Positions 45,760 to 58,278 are shown, counted from the first letter of the stretch. The stretch: DNA of 64,000 nt from Malania oleifera (GCF_029873635.1 NC_080420.1:53087457-53151456), one strand, 5' to 3'. Made by a program: numbers and translations. The notes: generated by a model from the sequence alone, not told the origin.

Positions 45760-47940
45760 GTTTTTTATCTCCCCTCCCCCTAATTCCTCCAAGGAGTATG
45801 TTCCCTGCTTGACTTCTGATGCTACTCGGTATGGCCCCTCCTAATTCGGCTTCATCTTGTTGGATCCAAGCTCTGCCGGGTTAGTTCGCATCTTCCTAAG
45901 GACTAGTTCTCCTGGGTGGAATATTCGTACTTTAACACGAGTGTTGTAGTACCTGACCACTTTTTTTTGGTACATGGTGATCCTCATATGCGCTTGCTCT
46001 TGCCTCTCTGCAAGGAGGTCTATCTCCGCCTTTAGTTCTTCACTATTACTCTTTTTGTCAAAATGTTGCCTTTGCCGGGAAGGGATCCTGACCTCAATAG
46101 GAATGACTGCCTTTGCTACTTAAGTGAGCATGCATGGGGTTTCACCTGTTGCTACTCGTCGGGTTGTGTGGTAAGCCCAGATTATGGATGGGAGCTCTTC
46201 CACCCATCTGCCCTATGAAGTTTCGAGTCACGTCCTCAAACTATGTAGTATCATATGGTTCATGTTCTCCACCTGGCCATTGCTCTAGAGATGTGCAACT
46301 AACGCAAATAGAAGTTTTATGGATAGGTCAGTGCAAAATTTCTTGAATAGCTCATTGTCAAACTGTCTCCCGTGGTCCGTGACTATGGCCCATGGGATTC
46401 TGAACCGAAAAATAATCGAAGTCCACAAGAATCAGTTAATGTTTCACTCGGTTATGTGAGCTAGGGCTTCAACTTCTACCCACTTGGTGAAGTAATCGAT
46501 CGCCACCAATAAAAACTTCCTTTGTCTAGTGGCTTGAGGCACTAGTACTGAGATATCCAGTCCCTATTGGGCGAAGGGACACGGACTGGTCAGGGGGGAG
46601 AGAAGGCTGGACGGTATGTGTGGTGTTCCAGCACACCGTTGGCACCTGCCACACCATTTGACTAACTTGATTGCATCCTTTCTCATTGTGGGCCAGTAGA
46701 ATCCTTGTCATAGGTCCTTGTGAACTTAAGCTCTACTAGCGAGGTGATTTCCATATACTCCTTCGTGCATCTCCCTTAGAACATATTCTTCCTCTTCGGT
46801 ACCTAGGCACTGTAGGTATGGCAGTCTCAGGGATCTCCTGTACAACTCTTTGTCTATGAACGTGTATTTTGCCGCCCTCCTCCTTACCATTATAGATTGC
46901 TTCTTGTCTTCTAGTAAGGATATGTCGCCAAGATACTGCATCAAAGGGGTCCTCCAATCCTCTTCATTACCTTCAACTACCATTAGGTCAACACTAACCT
47001 ACTCGTAAGAGGGTTTTCTGACTCGTTCCAAGTAGACTATGCCCTTCCAATCTGGCTTTGTAGCTGAGGCTAGTTAGGCCAGCGCATCATCCTTTGCATT
47101 CTCCATTCGTGGTATGCGCTCTATCTTGAACCGAGCAAATTCTTTGATGTGTTCTTGGGCTTTGGCTAAGTATTTCTTCATTTTTTGATCCTTCGCCTCA
47201 AACTCTCCCTTCACCTGTTCCACCACTAGTTAGGAATCGCTCACTACATGAATTTGTGCTACCCCCAGTGCCTCCGCCAAGCGTAGCCCTGCTAACAAGG
47301 CTTTATACTCAGCATCATTGTTGGTCGTTGCAAACTCTAACTTCAATGCGTATAATGTCTCCACACCATTTGATGCTGTGAGGATTAGTCCTACTCCTTC
47401 CCCCCGCTGCATTAGACTACCCGTTTACATGTAATGTCCACACCTCTAAGTTCTCTTTTGTTTCGTGGTATTGTTCTACAATGAAGTTAGCCAATACCTG
47501 AGCTTTGATGGCAGGCTTTGGTTGATATTGTATGTCGAACTCCCCTAGCTCAATCGACCACCTCATCATTCTCCCAAAACTCTCTTGCCATTGTAGGATC
47601 TATCTTAGCGATAGGTTTGTCAGCATGATTATCTTGTGCACCTGAAAGTATGGTCTCAGCTTTCGAGCTACGCAGATAACGAAGAAGGCTGCCTTTTCCA
47701 CTGTAATTCACCTCAGCTCCGTTCAGCACCTTGTTGGTGTAGTAGATAGGTTTGTGCTACCTTTCTTCTTCTCTAACCAAGACTGGGCTGACCGTATATG
47801 GAGTTGAAACCATGCATAGGTAGAGATCTTCTCCGGATTTCGCCTTTGTTAATAGTAGGGGGGAACCAAGGTAATGTTTGAGTTTATCGAAGGCTCTACT
47901 TTACTTCTCCCCCCATTCAAATCCTCCTTTCTTTTGTAGT
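45760..47940 (-). pseudogene. pol: Tat pol: RNase H and integrase
   Basis: From right to left: an RT-RNase H connection, then RNase H (47412-47230: VGLILTASNG, NNDAEYKALLAGLRL, VVSDS), the linker, the integrase zinc-binding region (46983-46726: LYRRSLRLPYLQCL, VLREMHEGVYGNHL) and the core (about 46600-46180, FTKWVEVEALAHIT, VTDHGRQFDNELF). It ends with a C-terminal region containing EGPYRV at about 45850. Several stops. The gag-only element at 47946 separates it from RT. Confidence 0.82.
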
Positions 47941-47945
47941 GCTTT

Positions 47946-50467
47946 TGTAAAGACCCGAAAGATTAAAATAATTAGGAGAGAATAATAAATTAAATAATAA
48001 ATAAAATTATTTAATTAATTAAAATTATTAATCAGCTAATTAGTTAAACATGATTAAATTGATGTATTAAATAAATAAATAAATAAATAGTATGAAAGAA
48101 AAAATAACAATAATAATAATTGAAATAAGATATACATATATATATGTTTGAAGATATCCTGAAGCAAAAGTTTCAGAAGAAGAAAGTTTCTTTTCTTCAG
48201 AGAGGAACGCCGCCCCTGAGAGTTTTTCCTGCGCCGTCCGCTTGCTCTCCGTCTCCTCTCTTCTCTCCTCAATTTCTCGATGGATTTGCGGCGGATCGGG
48301 AAACCAAAGGTGCCGTTAGATTCCTAGTCCCACCGCCGACATTTCTACTAGAGCAGATTTGTCGTGGGAACGGCTTATGCCCTACTCTTGGGGTAAGGTA
48401 ACTTTTCTTCATATTCCCAATTTCTTTGTAAATATGCGGTTAAATCGACGATCGAACACCACTACGTGGTCCTAGTCGCAATTGTCGTCATTTTTACGTG
48501 GGTTTATTTTTAATTGAGATTTTCTAGACCTCATTCCAAAGTGGGAATGGATTTGGGAAATTTGGCAAAATGGTTATATTTACAGGTATAACTATTTATT
48601 TGGAAATTAAAACCCTAGGAAATATTTAAATAGTATTTTATTTAGAAATAATTTAATGGAACTAGGGTTTTTGAATCAGGGTTCGAGTGAGTGCCGCAGA
48701 CATCTTTTCGGAGTCCCTGTTGGCGTAGTGCAAGAAATCAGGTTAGGGGAAGAATATATATTAAATCAAAATTTTTGTGAATTAAATAAAAAATAAATTG
48801 TGTTATATATATGTGTAAATTTTTCGGTATGGGTTTAAAATGTCAACCATTTAAATTATATTTCTCTAAATTTAGGACTATTTATTAGATACATATATGT
48901 GAAATTGAACTGATGAAAGTGAAATATTTTTCAGAATAATTATGCAAGAAATTAAAAGTATTTTTCTAGTATATGAATGTTCAATGTGGGTTGGCTTATT
49001 TTCAGGCAATGTATGAATTTCACAGCTAAATTGTGTGCCATGAGTAAATAGGAATGCTGTGTGGAAATATGTTATATGTATGAGATGCATGATATACAGG
49101 GAACGAACTGAGTACGAAAATGTTAAATGAAATATGCTGCTTGTGTGTGTTAATACAACTATGTAAACAGCTGAAATATGTTGGGTAAAACTATTGAAAT
49201 ATGTTGGGTAAAACAACTGAAAGATGTTGGATAAATGTACGACAGCTAAAAAATGCTGGGTAAAACAACTGAAATATGTTGGGTAAAACAGGTGAAAGAT
49301 GCTAGGTAAATGTATGACAGCTGAAAAATGCTAGGTAAAACAACTGAAAGATGCTGGGTATAAAATGGAATGAAATGAAAAAGGAAAAGAATGAAATGGA
49401 CATGAAATGTGAAATGCGAACAATGTAAAATGGGAAAGAGTCACGTAAAGTGAAATGAAATGAAAAGTAAAGGATGAGAACATGAACAGTTGAGAGATGC
49501 GGGAAAATGGCAAACAAAATAATGTATTATGGTATTAGCAGTATTTATGCTAGTAGAACATGTTACATTTGGGCACGGCCAACTTGTCGCCCGAGGGTTT
49601 GCTGAGAAAGGCGAGTGCCCTAGTTGTATCAAGTGTAGCAGTAGGCTGCATAACGTGCTAGGGCAAAGGGAAACTACTTGTATGAGCGGGTAGATTTCCC
49701 TATTCTTGGGAGCCTTCACCGGTAAACTTTTGTATGAACTATGTGTGTACAAGATCAATAAAATACTTGAGGGCTTACTGAGTAAGGTGAGTGCCTTGGT
49801 ATGCTTTAGCTGTGACCTTTGGGTTGCCAAATGTATCAGAGCAGAGGGGTGCTACTTGTATGGGCGGGTAATCACCCCTATCCTTGGGTAATATTGTGGG
49901 TAAAATATCTTGCATGTGTTTGAATAGGATCAGAAAATGATTTCAGAAATTATGTTAAAGATTTTCAAATGGTAAATATTATGTTGATTATAAACTCATG
50001 TCGGCCACACACTGTTTTAATATATTGTTTCTTCCCTTACTGAGATGTGTCTCACTCGATTACAAATGCATTTTTTTTTTCAAGACCTCCTCGAGATCAA
50101 GCTTAAAGAGCTCGATATTTTATAGTACTTTTGGAGGGAAAATGGAATAATTTTGATAATATTTTGGGATGTAGATATCTTATGTTTTATGTTTTATGTC
50201 TTCTGAATAATAGATGGTTGTGAAACATACTGGTGTTTGTGAATACTGGAGGTGTAGGTTATGTTTTGGAGATATGTATTTATGTGAATACAAATGAATG
50301 TATGATGTATGTTAGAATGTAGATGGACATAGAAAACTCTAGTATTGTATTTTTTGAAAGATTTTAGTTATGTTTTTCGCTGCATAAATGATATTAGAAT
50401 GTGGATTATTAGGTAAATGAATTGATTAGTAGCACTTCGGGCCCACTTAGGGGGTCGGGGCGCTACA
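47946..50467 (+). repeat. 5' LTR of the gag-only element
   Basis: TGTAAAGACCCGAAAG...GGGGCGCTACA. It has an AT-rich promoter-like part near 48130-48147 (atacatatatatatg), a 24-bp minisatellite (49166-49362), an internal duplication of a segment with gagggcttactgag and gcgggtaatcacc (49590-49700 and 49766-49890), and the hairpin motif at 50037-50057. Confidence 0.93.
49166..49362. repeat. 24-bp minisatellite in the gag-only element, 5' LTR
   Basis: Eight or nine imperfect units of AACTGAAATATGTTGGGTAA type, some replaced by a longer form with tgtacgacagc. The array recurs in the 3' LTR at 53345-53561 with a slightly different unit order and sequence. Confidence 0.85.
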
Positions 50468-50878
50468 GATGGTATCAGAGCCAAGTTCCAGCTGGAAGTG
50501 TGATTAATTTCACATCGTCTAGATATGAAAATATTAGAGTATTAGGTTAGAGATGATTTATACCAGAGCATAGGAATGAGTTAGGATGAAAAATAGGAGA
50601 TAAGGTAGGTTAGGCGTTGAGAAGTAGGTATGGTGTAGGGAAGTATAGGATTTTTGTCTTATAACTTGGAGGCAGAAATCCGTTGGTGGACTTCTATGAT
50701 TTTCTAATTCAGTCGACAGTTTCAGAAAACCACGGCAAATCCATCGACGGTGATGTTTCCTAACCGTGAGATTGGTCCTTATATGGAGATTTTGGATTTT
50801 TATTGGATTTAATTTAATGATTATGTTGTTTGAAGTTATGATATGGAATTATTATCTCTTCTCTGCCCTATTTTCAGG
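50468..50878 (+). other. Leader and primer-binding site of the gag-only element
   Basis: TGGTATCAGAGCC at 50470-50482 is exact. The leader to about 50762 aligns by eye with the leaders of the gag-less compound element: shared blocks include CGGTGGACTTCT-like, CAGTCGACAGTTTCAGAAAA and CCATCGACGGTGATGTTTCC. After that point the two diverge: here gag follows, there protease follows. Confidence 0.82.
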
Positions 50879-51925
50879 ATGGATTCTCGAGATGAGAATG
50901 TAGAGGTTGAAGGAAGAGAGGATTCAGTAACCTTTAGTAAGGAAGAAATAGATAGCTCTACGGTGCTGCGAGGTATCGTTCATCAGGTTAAAGCAGAAAT
51001 GAAGAAGGAACCTAAAGAACAGAATTGTCCACCTGCAGGTCAAGGCTGCAGCATTAAGGAGTTTATGAGGATGAACCCTCCAGCCTTTATTGGAGGACCT
51101 GATCTAGTGGCAGCAAAAAATTGGGTACAGGAAATAGAGGAGATTATGACTATACTCGACTGCACGAACGAACATAAGGTTTGTTATGCCGCCTTCAAGA
51201 TAACTGGAGAGGCGAAGCGCTAGTGGCTATCTGCAAAGCTGCTAGAGGATCAGAGGGTGGTAAGGATAGCTCTTACTTGGGAGAGATTCAAAAAGCTGTT
51301 CTTTGACAGGTATTTCCCTTCATCGGTCGGAGAAGAAAAGATTGAGGAGTTTACTAATCTAACACAGGGAGATATGACAGTTGTGGAGTATGCTGCTAAA
51401 TTTGTGGAACTGTCACATTTTGCTCCATTACTGTTCCCAAATGAAGCAAGGAAAGTTAGGAAATTTGAGAAAGGCCTGAGGTGCAGGATCTACGAGCTGG
51501 TAGTTGGGTTTCAGGTCCAAAGTTTTTCAAAACTAGTTGATAAGGCCTCGGTGTTGGAGAAGAGTATTCAAAGCAGTACTAAGCCTTCAGAGCAAAAGAA
51601 AAGACTTGCACCATCTAGTTTCCAGTCTGAGGCTAGTTAGGGACCAGCGAAGAAAGGGAAGGAAATAGTAGGCTCTATATGCCCAAAATGTAATAAGAGG
51701 CATAGGGACGAATGCTGGTTTGGCACTCCAAATTTCTACAAGTGCGGCAAGCTAGGTCATATAAAGAAGGATTGCCGAGAATCATTGCCTATGGTATCTG
51801 TTCAGAATCAGGATTGGGGAAAACAACAGGTACCGCTTGGAAGAGGTGCTCCACCTCGGTTGTACACACTTCAAGCTGAGGAGGATGCTATCAGGGATGC
51901 AGGTTTGAGATTATATTTAAGATAA
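50879..51925 (+). pseudogene. gag: gag of the gag-only element, two stop codons
   Basis: A single frame of about 348 codons from MDSRDENVEVEG, right after a ttttcag. Contents: an acidic start, FMRMNPPAFIGGPD (the family's gag entry motif), ITGEAKR, FFDRYFPSSV, FTNLTQGDMTVVEYAAKF, FEKGLRCRIYELV, a linker, and a zinc-knuckle region (NFYKCGKLGHIKKDC), in which the first expected Cys is Phe. Stops at 51221-51223 (where relatives have Trp-Trp) and 51638-51640 are single-base lesions. It ends at a TAA shortly after TLQAEEDAIRDAG, the place where relatives continue into protease. Confidence 0.88.
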
Positions 51926-52079
51926 TGATGATTTAATTTAATGATGAATGATTGAATAATTAATATGATGATATCCATGTTAAGTTCTTATGATGGTAGT
52001 TAGCAAATGAATTTAAGTAATATAAAAAGATGATTAGTTAGTAAAATTTCGAGGATGAAATTTCTTAAAGAGGGGAGAA
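51926..52079 (+). other. Deletion scar, dyad and polypurine tract
   Basis: Only about 115 bp of AT-rich, ATGATG-rich sequence replaces all of pol. It is followed by AAATTTCGAGGATGAAATTT (52044-52063), the dyad shared with full chromoviruses, and AAAGAGGGGAGAA (52067-52079), the polypurine tract. Confidence 0.88.
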
Positions 52080-52282
52080 TGTAAAGACCCGAAAGATTAA
52101 AATAATTAGGAGAGAATAATAAATAAAATAATAAATAAAATTAATTAATTAATTAAAATTATTAATCAACTATTTAGTTAAACATTATTAAATTGATGTA
52201 TTAAATAAATAAATAAAAAGAAATAGTATGAAAGAAAAAATAATAATAATAATAATAATAATAATTGAAATAAGAGATATAT

Positions 52283-52325
<43 letters not shown>

Positions 52326-54687
52326 TGAAGATATCCTAAAGCAAAAGCTTCAGAAGAAGAAAGTTTCCTTTTTCCAGAGAGGAGCGCCGCCCCTGAGAGT
52401 TTTTCTTGCACCCTCCACTTGCTCTCCGTCTCCATCTCATCTCTCCTCAATTTCTCAACGGATTTGCGGTGGAACGGGAAACGGAAGGTGCCGTTGGATT
52501 CCTAGTCCCGCCATCGACATTTCTATTGGAACAGATTTGTCATGGGAATGACTTAGGCCCTACTCCTAGGAAAAGGTAACTTTTCCCCATATTCCCAATT
52601 TCTCTGTAAATATGCGGTTAAATCGACGATCGGGTACCACCACGTGGTCCTAGTCGCGATTGTTATCATTTTGACGTGGGTAAATTTTTAATTGAGGTTT
52701 TCTAGACCTCATTCCAAAGCGAGAGTGAGATTTGGAAAATTTGGCAAAATGGTTATATTTACGGGTATAACTATTTATTTGGAAATTAAGGCCCTAGGAA
52801 ATATTTAAATAGTATTTTATTTAGAAATAATTTAATGGAAGTAGGGTTTTTGAATCAGGGCTCAGGTGAGCATTGCAGACATCTTTTTGGGATCTCTGTT
52901 GCCGTAGTGCAAGAAATCAGGTAAGGGAAAAAATATATATTAAATCAGAATTTTTATGAATTAAATGAAAAATAAATTGTGTTATATGTACATGTAAATT
53001 TTTCAGTATGCATTTAAAATGTCAACCATTTAAATTATGTTTTTTTGAATTTAGGACTATTTATTTGATACGTATATGTGAAATTGAACTGATGAAAGTG
53101 AAATATTTTTCAGAATAATTATGCAAGAAATTAAAAATATTTTTCTAGTATATGAATGTTAAATGTGGGTTGGCTTATTTTCAAGTAATGTATGAATTTT
53201 ACTGTTAAATTGTGTGGCATGAGTAAATACGAATGTTGTATGGAAATATGTTATATGTATGAGATGCATGATATACAGGGAACAAACTGAGTATGAAAAT
53301 GTTAAATGAAATATGCTACTTGTGTGTGTTAATGCAACCATGTAAACAACTGAAATATATTAGGTAAACAGCTGAAATATGCTGGATAAAATAGCTGAAA
53401 TATGTTGGGTAAAACAGCTGAAAGATGTTGGTTAAATGTACGACAGCTGAAAAATGTTGGGTAAAACAGCTGAAATATGCTGGGTAAAACAGTTGAAGAT
53501 GTTGGGTAAATGTATGACAGTTGAAAAATGCTAGGTAAAACAGCTAAAAGATGCTGGGTATGAAATGAAATGAAATGAAAAAGGAAAAGAATGAAACGGA
53601 AATGAAATGTGAAATGTGAACAATGTAAAATGGGAAAGAGTCACGTAAAGTGAAATGAAATGAAAAGTAAAAGATGAGAACATGAACAGTTGAGAGATGT
53701 GGAATAATAGCAAACAAAATAATGTATTATGGTATTAGCAGTATTTATGTTAATAGAACGTGTTACATTTGGGCGAGGCCAACTCTTCACCCGAGGGCTT
53801 GCTGAGAAAGGCAAGTGCTCTAGTTGTATCAGTGTAGCAGTAGGCTGCATAACGTGTTAGGGCAAAGGAAAACTACTTGTATGAGCGGGTAGATTTTCCT
53901 ATTCTTGGGAGCCTTCACCGGTAAACTTTTGTATGAACTATGTGTGTACAAGATCAATTTATCACTTGAGGGCTTACTGAGTAAGGTGAGTGCCTTGGTA
54001 TGCTTTAGCTGTGACCTTTGGGTTGCCAAATGTATCAGAGCAAAGGGGTGCTACTTGTATGGGCGGGTAATCACCCCTATCCTTGGGTAATCTCGTGGGT
54101 AAAATATCTTGCATGTGTTTTAATAGGATCAGAAAATAATTTCAGAAATTATGTTAAAGATTTTCAAATGTTAAATATTATGTTGATTATAAACTCATGT
54201 TGGCCACACACTGTTTTAATATATTGTTTCTTCCCTTACTGAGATGTGTCTCACCCGAATATAAATGTATTTTTTTTTTCAGAACCTCCTCGAGATCGAG
54301 ATTAGAGAGCTCGAGATTTTATAGTACTTTTGGAGGAAAAAGGGTATAATTTTGATAATATTTTGGGATGTAGATATCTTATGTTTTATGTTTTATGTTT
54401 TATGTTTTATGTTTTAAGTCTTCTGAATAATGGATGGTTGTGAAACATACTGGTGTTTGTAAATACTGGAGGTGTAGGTTATGTTTTGGAGATATGTATT
54501 TATGTGAATAGAAATGAATGTATAATGTATGTTAGAATGTAGATGGATGTAGAAATCTCTGGTGTTGTATTTGTTGAAAGATTTTAGTTATGTTTTTCGC
54601 TGCATAAATGATATTAGAATGTGGATTATTAGGTAAATGAATTGATTAGTAGCACTTCAGGCCCACTTAATGGGTCGGGGTGTTACA
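52080..54687 (+). repeat. 3' LTR of the gag-only element
   Basis: 2608 bp, same ends as the 5' LTR. Longer mainly because of an (AT)n run (52290-52322) and a longer run of ttttatg repeats (54379-54415). The hairpin motif is at 54236-54256, and the minisatellite at 53345-53561. Confidence 0.93.
53345..53561. repeat. 24-bp minisatellite in the gag-only element, 3' LTR
   Basis: Same unit family as 49166-49362, about nine units, with CAGCTGAAATATGCTGGGTA as the commonest form. Differences in unit number and order between the two LTRs show slippage after insertion. Confidence 0.82.
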
Positions 54688-54692
54688 GCTTT

Positions 54693-56145
54693 GAAGAAAG
54701 GTAGGCCTTATCTCACGAACAGGAGACAAACCTATTGAAGGAGCCGATCTTCCTGCCAAGACCTGGATCTCCTTCTTTGTTCGAGAGGCTTTCATCTCTA
54801 GCAGCACCCTTATCTTGTCAGGGTTGGCTTCTATCCCCCTGTGTGTCACCATGAAGCCTAAAAACTTCCCTGCAGAAACACCAAACTTGCATTTGGAAGG
54901 ATTTAATTTCATTTGATACTTGCATAGCAATTCGAATGTTTCCTTCAAATTCTTGCAATGCTCTCCTTCTTTCAGGCTTTTTAATAGCATGTCATCTACA
55001 TACGCCTCCATCATCTTTCCGAGCTGATTTTTAAATATCTTGTTCACCAGCCTTTGATAGGTTGCCCTCGCATTCTTCTATCCGAAGGGCGTCACTCGAT
55101 AGCAATAGAATCCTCTTTCTGTGATGAATGATGTTTTGTCCTCGTCCCCCTAGTACATTGGGATTTGGTTATATCCCGAATATGATTCCATAAAGCTCAA
55201 GAGCTCATGTCCAGACATCGATTCTACCAGCTGATCGATTCAAGGAAGTGGGAAGCTATTTTTTGGACACACTTTGTTCAAGTCAGTGAAATCGATACAC
55301 ATCCACCACTTTCCATTCTATTTCTTTACCAAAACCACATTGCTTAGCCACTCTAGATAGTTGACCTCCCTGACGAACTTGGCCTGCACCAGTTTCGTTA
55401 CCTCCTCATCTATCACCTTGATCCACTCCAAAGCGAAACTCATTTTCTTTTGCTTTACGGGCTTATGGTTGGGGTTTACTTGCAACTTGTGTTCTATGAT
55501 TATAGGGTTGATCCCTGGAATATCATCGGCCGACCAGGCAAACACATCCGCGAACTCGTTCTTCAGTTTTCTCAGTTCCATTTTCAAAGGGTCAGACAAG
55601 TGACTTCCAATCTGCACACACTTCTCCTTATTACCATTTATTGGTCTGCGTATAAGGTCATCATCCAATGTGCTAATTTTTGGGTACTCTCCCCTCATCT
55701 CCGAGTCTTCAATGGTCAAGGTTTGCCTTGCTTTAGTTTTTTCTTTTAATGCCATCACGTAGAAATTTCGAGCTACTGCTTGATCTCCCTTGATCATTCC
55801 TGTCCCGTGTGGGGTGGGGAATTTCATCTTTAGGTGGTAACTGAATGTTATGGCTCGAGTTGCATTGAGCGATGGGCGACCCATTATGATGTTTTATACC
55901 AACGATTGATCAACAACTAGGAAATCCGTTGACGAGGTGATTTGCTATGGAGTCGTTCCTATGGTCACTAGTAGCACAATTGTTCCCACGGGATGTACTA
56001 CGTCTCCACCAAACCTGACTAATGGGGTGGAGATCGGTTTGATGCGTTCCCTACCAATCTTCATTCCTTCGAGCACCGACCAGAACATTATGTTGGTTGA
56101 GCTCCTGTTATCTATCAACACGCGCCTAACTTTGTAGTTGGCCAC
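54693..56145 (-). pseudogene. pol: Tat pol: protease and reverse transcriptase
   Basis: The protease at 56145-55945 contains VLIDNRSSTNIMF; the family's DNGSS active site reads DNRSS, so the catalytic Gly is Arg. Next, 55884-55318 holds the protease-RT connection and RT start (FADVFAWSADDIPGI, KMSFALEWIKVIDEEVTKL, VREVNYLEWLSNVVLVKK). RT then continues through 55300-54693 with AYVDDMLLKS and KCKFGVSAGKFLGFMV, where YVDD is intact. FAWSADDIPGI and the DNGSS-type protease mark the Tat/Athila side of Ty3. The gag-only element cuts RT after VLAGR. Confidence 0.85.
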
Positions 56146-56149
56146 CAGA

Positions 56150-57748
56150 AGGGATACTACCAGAGCATCGTTGTAGGGCTGTTGTACTCCTTCTTCATCG
56201 TCACAACTAAAGGTGATAGAGTCTTCCTGTTTCGGTATTTTTTCCGTTTGATTCCCTTTTCTTCGTTAAGAGCACCTGTTTGGCATACCTCTGGCGGTGA
56301 TGCCAAAGATTACAACAATTTCTCCAATGATTTGTTCTTCTTTCTCATTCACGTTTGGCCTTTTCTGCTCATGAGCTTCCCCTTGACGATCTCCTTTCTT
56401 AACGAACCTTGATAGATGACCTTTTTTTCTTTATCAAGGCCTTAATTTCATTTTTCAGTTGAATACATTCCTCGGTATCGTGCCCGTGATCCCTATGGAA
56501 CTGATAAAACTTTGACATGTTTCATTTATATGAGGGTGTTCGCATAGGTTCAGGCCATGAAACATACTCCTTCTTTCTTATGTGCATCAACACATTGGTT
56601 TGCGGTGCATTTAAGGGGTTATAAATTTAAAATTTACCGGTGTGCCCTATAGTCCAGGAGCTGGCTTGCAACGCTCTCTTCTCCTGTCTCTTCCTAGGAC
56701 TGGAAGGTTCATCGATCTCTCTATTACCCTTCCTTTTCAACTTGATCCGATTTCCTCTTATATCCATCATCTCTTCTAGGTTGACATATTTTTGTGTTCT
56801 AGCCATCAGCTCTCCCATGTCAGCTAGGGGCTTCTTCCTCAATAAGTACAAGAAATTTTCTAGTTGAAGGGTCATGGTCAGGGTTTCCAGCGCCACTCCC
56901 ATGTCCAGGTTGTGGATCTCTAGGGTTGTGGTGAGAAAGCGATGTATGAACCTTTTTTAATGTCTCTTGTTCTTCTTGAACCAAGCTCATCAGATGAGTC
57001 GAATTTTTGACAATTCTTTGGCTGCTGATGAAATGGTCGGTAAACTGCTACTCCATTTTAGAGAAGGAGCTGATTGATTCAGGCTCTAGGGTTCGGTACC
57101 AATCTTTAGCACTACCTTTAAGGGTGGTTGCAAATGCTCAACACATGATGGCGTTAGGTGCGCTCTGCAATTGCATCAATACCTTGAAGGTGTCCAGATA
57201 ATCAATTGGGGGGGTCAGTCAAGCCCTCGTACCTTTCGAAAGTTTGCATTTTGAACTTGCTGGGGAGCGGGACCTCCATCACTTCTTTGGTGAATGGCGG
57301 CTCCAAGGATTTTAAATAGGTTTCCCCGTAAGAGGGGTTGGATCGCCTCTCTTTCATCATCTTCTCTATTTGACTTTTTTTTTTTATCCTCTCCACTAAC
57401 TCATTCGATCTTTACTTGTTTACTCCTACATTGTTCTCATCTTCCACCTTTTTAGTGAGGTTAGTTTTTTCCTCACTCTCCTTTGGGTTCTCTACTTTCT
57501 TAGGTGAGCCAAGGCTGACCAGTTGTTAGTGGGGGACATGTTCTTCCTTACTCTTTTGTTGCAAGAGTAGGTTGAACATATCCTCCATCTTCTTCTGGGA
57601 GGCCTCCATTCTTCTTTAGAAAGCAAGGAATTCCTCCCTGGTGACCCCTGAATGATCTCCAAGTGTGGAATGGACAGATTGGGGAAATTCTTTTCCAGTG
57701 GTAGGGTCGGAGCTTGATTTGTTGGTTGTTTTCATATTTGGGAATCAA
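56150..57748 (-). pseudogene. gag: Tat gag
   Basis: The N-terminal part at 57748-57548 is weak. Then 57396-57202 contains KEVMEVPLPSKFKMQTFERYEGLTDP, cut here for length, the usual entry to Tat-type Gag. The segment 57200-56905 is frameshifted and holds the capsid-like region in pieces. 56902-56627 has MARTQKYVNLEEMM and a basic tail. The C-terminal part (56530-56450) reads [19 protein letters not shown], the His/Cys knuckle typical of this lineage. Multiple stops. Confidence 0.78.
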
Positions 57749-57788
57749 AGGTCGGAAGCAAGACGAACACCTTCAAAAGTGGTTCCCA

Positions 57789-57800
57789 CAGACGGCGCCA
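57789..57800 (-). other. Primer-binding site, tRNA-Asp-like
   Basis: On the element strand TGGCGCCGTCTG stands two bases from the LTR end. TGGCGCC primer sites are typical of Tat/Athila elements and are attributed to tRNA-Asp. All other elements in this window use initiator Met-tRNA. Confidence 0.8.
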
Positions 57801-57802
57801 AC

Positions 57803-58278
57803 TGATGCAGGATAAAAATGGTTGGGACCTATGACGTTACTCTCCTACTTCTAATGACCTGAAAAGGGGGAAAACAAATTAAGGTTTGGAGGACCCGGGG
57901 TGTACTCCAGGGGATCACTCCGATGCCTAAGTAAGGGAACATTTCCAAGAGGTTGAATGCAACAGTAAAGTGGATTCAGAATGACTTACCTTGGCCTCTC
58001 GCCCAAGTCCCTATTTATAATGGTAGAAGTTGACCCGAGGGTGTATGGTCATTTATTGGCGTGTTATGGCGCGGGCGTGAATCATTCTGGCCATTAAGGA
58101 GCTGACAACAGCTGTCTGTGGCGCGAACGTGGATTGCTGTGGTTTATATGGAGTTGACCCCTCTAAGGCAGCTCTCCTTGAGAGATGGTGGCCTTGATTG
58201 TGGTTGTGCCTTAATGCTTCAAATTGACTATACCTTGATACATTTAGGGTATATTAACTCTCACCTAGAGTACCAACA
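57803..58278 (-). repeat. 5' LTR of the Tat element
   Basis: The inner end is fixed by the primer site (element strand ...CCTGCATCA). A TATA box on the element strand lies at about 58012-58020 (tatttataa on plus), followed by roughly 210 bp of R/U5. The outer end is placed at TACCAACA (58278), giving a TGTTGGTA start, but this is a guess because the partner LTR is missing. No gene. Confidence 0.6.

Larger units (their letters stand above)
47946..54687 (+). mobile_element. Gag-only Ty3-type element (TR-GAG class), non-autonomous
   Basis: 6.7 kb with long LTRs (2522 and 2608 bp), a perfect duplication gcttt (47941-47945 and 54688-54692), an exact initiator-Met primer site and a polypurine tract. 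The 1.6-kb internal region encodes Gag only; protease, RT, RNase H, integrase and chromodomain are absent. The duplication and paired LTRs show it transposed, so it had to borrow pol from another element. Long LTRs enclosing only gag match the known TR-GAG type of plant non-autonomous elements. Confidence 0.92.
15640..58278 (-). mobile_element. Ty3/Tat-lineage retrotransposon, dispersed by nested insertions
   Basis: With the insertions at 16095-44271 and 47946-54687 removed, the pieces fall into one minus-strand element: LTR (57803-58278), tRNA-Asp-like primer site, gag, protease, RT, RNase H, integrase, then an ORF on the opposite strand (15640-16094 joined to 44272-45613). An extra ORF, often antisense and of the family called putative gypsy type transposon, is known in Tat-lineage elements, so this order is expected. 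The left LTR is absent. About 7.5 kb of element sequence is spread over 42 kb. The left boundary is approximate. Confidence 0.78.

Noticed and set aside
49441-49830. 129-codon minus-strand ORF in the gag-only element LTR
   Set aside because: LTR sequence with a partner in the other LTR broken into pieces; low-complexity Ser/His/Phe composition from the AAATGA repeats.
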